Origin: Winogradskyella psychrotolerans
GTDB taxonomy: Bacteria > Bacteroidota > Bacteroidia > Flavobacteriales > Flavobacteriaceae
Reading direction: 5' to 3'
Assembly (NCBI RefSeq): GCF_018860565.1
Contig: NZ_JAHKPS010000029.1
Coordinates: 111,061 to 175,060 of the forward strand
DNA length: 64,000 bases
The notes beneath the pieces were generated by a model. The model saw only the letters and a list, made by a program, of their open reading frames with translations. It searched no databases and had not been told where the DNA came from. Both the position numbers and the translations under genes were made by a program. This document shows positions 61,910-64,000 of the stretch, one piece after another. Every line of letters begins with the position of its first letter. Within the stretch, counting starts at the first letter, position 1.

Positions 61910-63016
61910 ATGAAAGTTTCAAATCATCTACAGGATTCTTCTAATGCGCACGATGTTTTAGAGCGTATATTTAATAATACTTATAATGGTATTGCTATCG
62001 TAAGCTTAGATGGAAATTGGTTAAAGGTTAACGAGAGTATCTGCGATATTTTTGGATATACAAGATGGGAGCTTTTTAATATGGACATTAACAATATTGT
62101 CTATGCTCAAGATCTTGGTGTACACGAGCATAAATACGAAAAACTTATAAATGGTAAAATTGATAAGTATCGTGTAAAACAACGCTATTTTCATAAAGAC
62201 GGTTCCATTATTTGGTTGTTAATCTATGTGTCCTTGGTTTATTTTAAGGAAGGACGTGCACACATGATTTGGCAATTTACAGATATTACTAAGAGGCAAA
62301 AAAATCAAGATAAGCTAAAATTGATGCTTAGTGTTGCCGAAGAACAAAATGATAGGTTGCGATCTTTTGCTAATATTGTGACTCATAATCTAAGATCGCA
62401 CTCTGGTAATTTATCCGTTCTTACCAATTTTTTAGAGGAAGATTTTTCTGTTTTAAACCAAAATGAGAATTTTCAATTATTAAAACAAGCTGTTGAGAAT
62501 TTACAGGAAACCGTTGCTCATTTAACTCAAGTAGCAAAAATTAAAGAAATTGATGCTTCTAAAATGCAGGTTCTTAATTTATATGATTATGCCGAAAAAG
62601 CGACTTATAATATTATTGCTTTAGCTCAAAATGCAGAAGCCATAATTTATAACGAAATTGATGAAGATGTTTGTGTAAAAGGCATTCCAGCCTATCTTGA
62701 TAGTATAATTCTAAACTTTCTTACAAATGCTATTAAGTACAAATCTGAAAAAAGACATCCAATTATAGAATTAAGCTCTCGAATTGAAGCCGATGCTGTG
62801 GTATTGGTAATTAAGGATAATGGACTTGGGATAGATTTAAATAAGTTTGGAGATCGGCTTTTTGAGATGTATAAAACGTTTCACAATAATGAAGACGCCA
62901 TTGGCATTGGTCTTTTTCTTACTAAAAATCATATTGAATCTTTAGGCGGCAAAGTAGAAGTGCAGAGTGAAGTAGACGTGGGAACTGAGTTTTCTATATT
63001 TTTTAAGAAAGCTTAA
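61910..63016 (+). CDS. PAS domain sensor histidine kinase
   Basis: The 368-residue cytosolic sensor kinase has a PAS domain with PAC (about 15-130, GIAIVSLDGNWLKVNESICDIFGYTRWELF), an H-box with phospho-accepting His in VTHNLRSHSG (near 159), and an HATPase domain (about 250-365, NFLTNAIKYKS, KDNGLGID, GIGLFLTKNHIESLGG). No membrane segment is seen, so it senses an internal signal. No cognate regulator is adjacent. Confidence 0.9.
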   Translation: MKVSNHLQDSSNAHDVLERIFNNTYNGIAIVSLDGNWLKVNESICDIFGYTRWELFNMDINNIVYAQDLGVHEHKYEKLINGKIDKYRVKQRYFHKDGSIIWLLIYVSLVYFKEGRAHMIWQFTDITKRQKNQDKLKLMLSVAEEQNDRLRSFANIVTHNLRSHSGNLSVLTNFLEEDFSVLNQNENFQLLKQAVENLQETVAHLTQVAKIKEIDASKMQVLNLYDYAEKATYNIIALAQNAEAIIYNEIDEDVCVKGIPAYLDSIILNFLTNAIKYKSEKRHPIIELSSRIEADAVVLVIKDNGLGIDLNKFGDRLFEMYKTFHNNEDAIGIGLFLTKNHIESLGGKVEVQSEVDVGTEFSIFFKKA

Positions 63017-63045
63017 TACGGAAACACGTTAATTATTAAAACAAA

Positions 63046-63080
63046 AAAAAAGAGGTTGATTACACCTCTTTTTGTTTTTT
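63046..63080. terminator. Bidirectional terminator
   Basis: A 10-bp stem AAAAAGAGGT/ACCTCTTTTT with an 8-nt loop between the converging kinase and accD genes, T-rich on both exits. Confidence 0.85.
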
Positions 63081-63937
63081 TATGATCGTATTGGTTGATT
63101 TTTTATTAAATCGATATACAAATTCACTTTTGATTTTAAATCTTTACGATGGGTTATAAAATCTAAAAAGCCATGTTCTAATAAAAATTCTGAAGTTTGA
63201 AATCCTTCAGGTAATTCTTTACCCGTTGTATCTCTTACAATTCTAGGACCTGCAAAACCAATTAATGCTCCCGGTTCTGAGATATTAATATCTCCTAACA
63301 TTGCAAACGAAGCTGTTGTACCTCCAGTTGTAGGATCTGTACATAATGAAATATAAGGAATGCCAGCATCTGCGAGCTGTGCAAGTTTAACAGATGTTTT
63401 TGCTAATTGCATCAGAGATAAAGCAGCTTCCATCATACGTGCTCCACCAGATTTACTAATAATCATTAAAGGAGTTTTCTTTTTTAAGGCATAATCTGCA
63501 GCTCTGGCAATTTTTTCACCTACCACAGACCCCATAGAACCACCAATAAAGCTAAAGTCCATACAAGCAATAACTAAATCGTTGCCTTTAGATTTACCAA
63601 CAGCAGTACGTACTGCGTCTTTTAGGTTTGTTTTAGCTTGAGCCGCTTTTAAACGGTCTGGATATTTCTTAGTGTCTTCAAATTTTAAAGGATCTTTAGA
63701 AGTTAAGTTCGCGTCTAATTCCTTGAATTTATTATCATCAAACAAAATTTGAAAATACTCATTACTTCCAATTCTTACGTGGTAGCCATCTTCTGGACTT
63801 ACATAAAAATTTTGTTCTAGTTCTTTGGTGTCTATTATTTTTCCAGTAGGAGATTTATACCAAAGTCCTTTGGGAGTATCTTTTTTTTCCTCTGTTGAGG
63901 TTTGAATGCCTTTATCTTTTCTTTTAAACCAAGCCAT
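63080..63937 (-). CDS. accD: Acetyl-CoA carboxylase carboxyltransferase subunit beta, zinc-ribbon cysteines absent
   Basis: The 285-residue carboxyltransferase beta subunit makes malonyl-CoA in fatty acid synthesis. It has [33 protein letters not shown] and [13 protein letters not shown]. In most AccD proteins four Cys near the N-terminus bind zinc. Here the positions read Ser29, Gly32, Ser47 and Asp50 ([17 protein letters not shown]), so the zinc ribbon is lost. Confidence 0.94.
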   Translation of the reverse strand: MAWFKRKDKGIQTSTEEKKDTPKGLWYKSPTGKIIDTKELEQNFYVSPEDGYHVRIGSNEYFQILFDDNKFKELDANLTSKDPLKFEDTKKYPDRLKAAQAKTNLKDAVRTAVGKSKGNDLVIACMDFSFIGGSMGSVVGEKIARAADYALKKKTPLMIISKSGGARMMEAALSLMQLAKTSVKLAQLADAGIPYISLCTDPTTGGTTASFAMLGDINISEPGALIGFAGPRIVRDTTGKELPEGFQTSEFLLEHGFLDFITHRKDLKSKVNLYIDLIKNQPIRS

Positions 63938-64000
63938 ATTAAGGTTACAATTTTAATCCTTAGATTATACTAAGGATAGGTTTACGATTTTGATTTTAAT

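Overview
The window looks like chromosomal DNA from a member of the Flavobacteriaceae (Bacteroidetes). The supporting signs are AT-rich sequence, TAnnTTTG-type promoter boxes, gliding genes gldB and gldC, three large proteins with type A T9SS C-terminal sorting domains, a fused E1 alpha/beta 2-oxoacid dehydrogenase, and an AccD without zinc-ribbon cysteines. The genus cannot be fixed by reading. No rRNA, tRNA, CRISPR array, phage or conjugative module was seen.

Layout. (1) 0.4-4.1 kb: a secreted SGNH-hydrolase protein with a T9SS tail. (2) 4.1-10.0 kb: branched-chain amino acid catabolism (fused E1, branched-chain aminotransferase, E2) with a divergent Lrp/AsnC regulator. (3) 10.1-26.1 kb, all on the minus strand: a phenylacetate catabolic cluster, paaE-A-B-C-D-G-H-I-J-Z-F-Y in transcription order. 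It sits behind a TetR-family gene and a promoter carrying a perfect inverted repeat. Two genes not known to belong to the pathway (a threonine/serine dehydratase and a YpfJ-like metalloprotease) lie inside the cluster. No phenylacetate-CoA ligase is present. (4) 26.7-35.7 kb: housekeeping and surface genes, including a rhodanese, DUF4230, a pair of secreted paralogues, gldC-gldB, nadE, an atypical response regulator, dnaG and a cold-shock protein. (5) 35.8-49.5 kb: a SulP transporter, a DUF4136 lipoprotein, urocanase and two giant T9SS surface proteins. (6) 49.7-64 kb: a D-cysteine desulfhydrase-like enzyme, a LysM glucosaminidase, hemL, proC-proB-proA, a family 2 glycosyltransferase, pnp, rpsO, a PAS histidine kinase and accD.

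The most unusual part is 5-25 kb. The bkd and paa gene groups are studded with short palindromic repeats of several families. Five small ORFs lie between or inside such repeats: two GIY-YIG nucleases, one DUF559 (Vsr-like) nuclease and two four-helix-bundle proteins. One GIY-YIG cassette has split the start of the E2 gene, left a 44-bp duplication of the gene start, and now supplies its start codon. The DUF559 cassette is bounded by inverted repeats and is fused in frame to the dehydratase. I read these as small nuclease-plus-palindrome mobile cassettes, comparable in logic to REP/RAYT pairs. That reading is inference from layout and would need comparison with related genomes.
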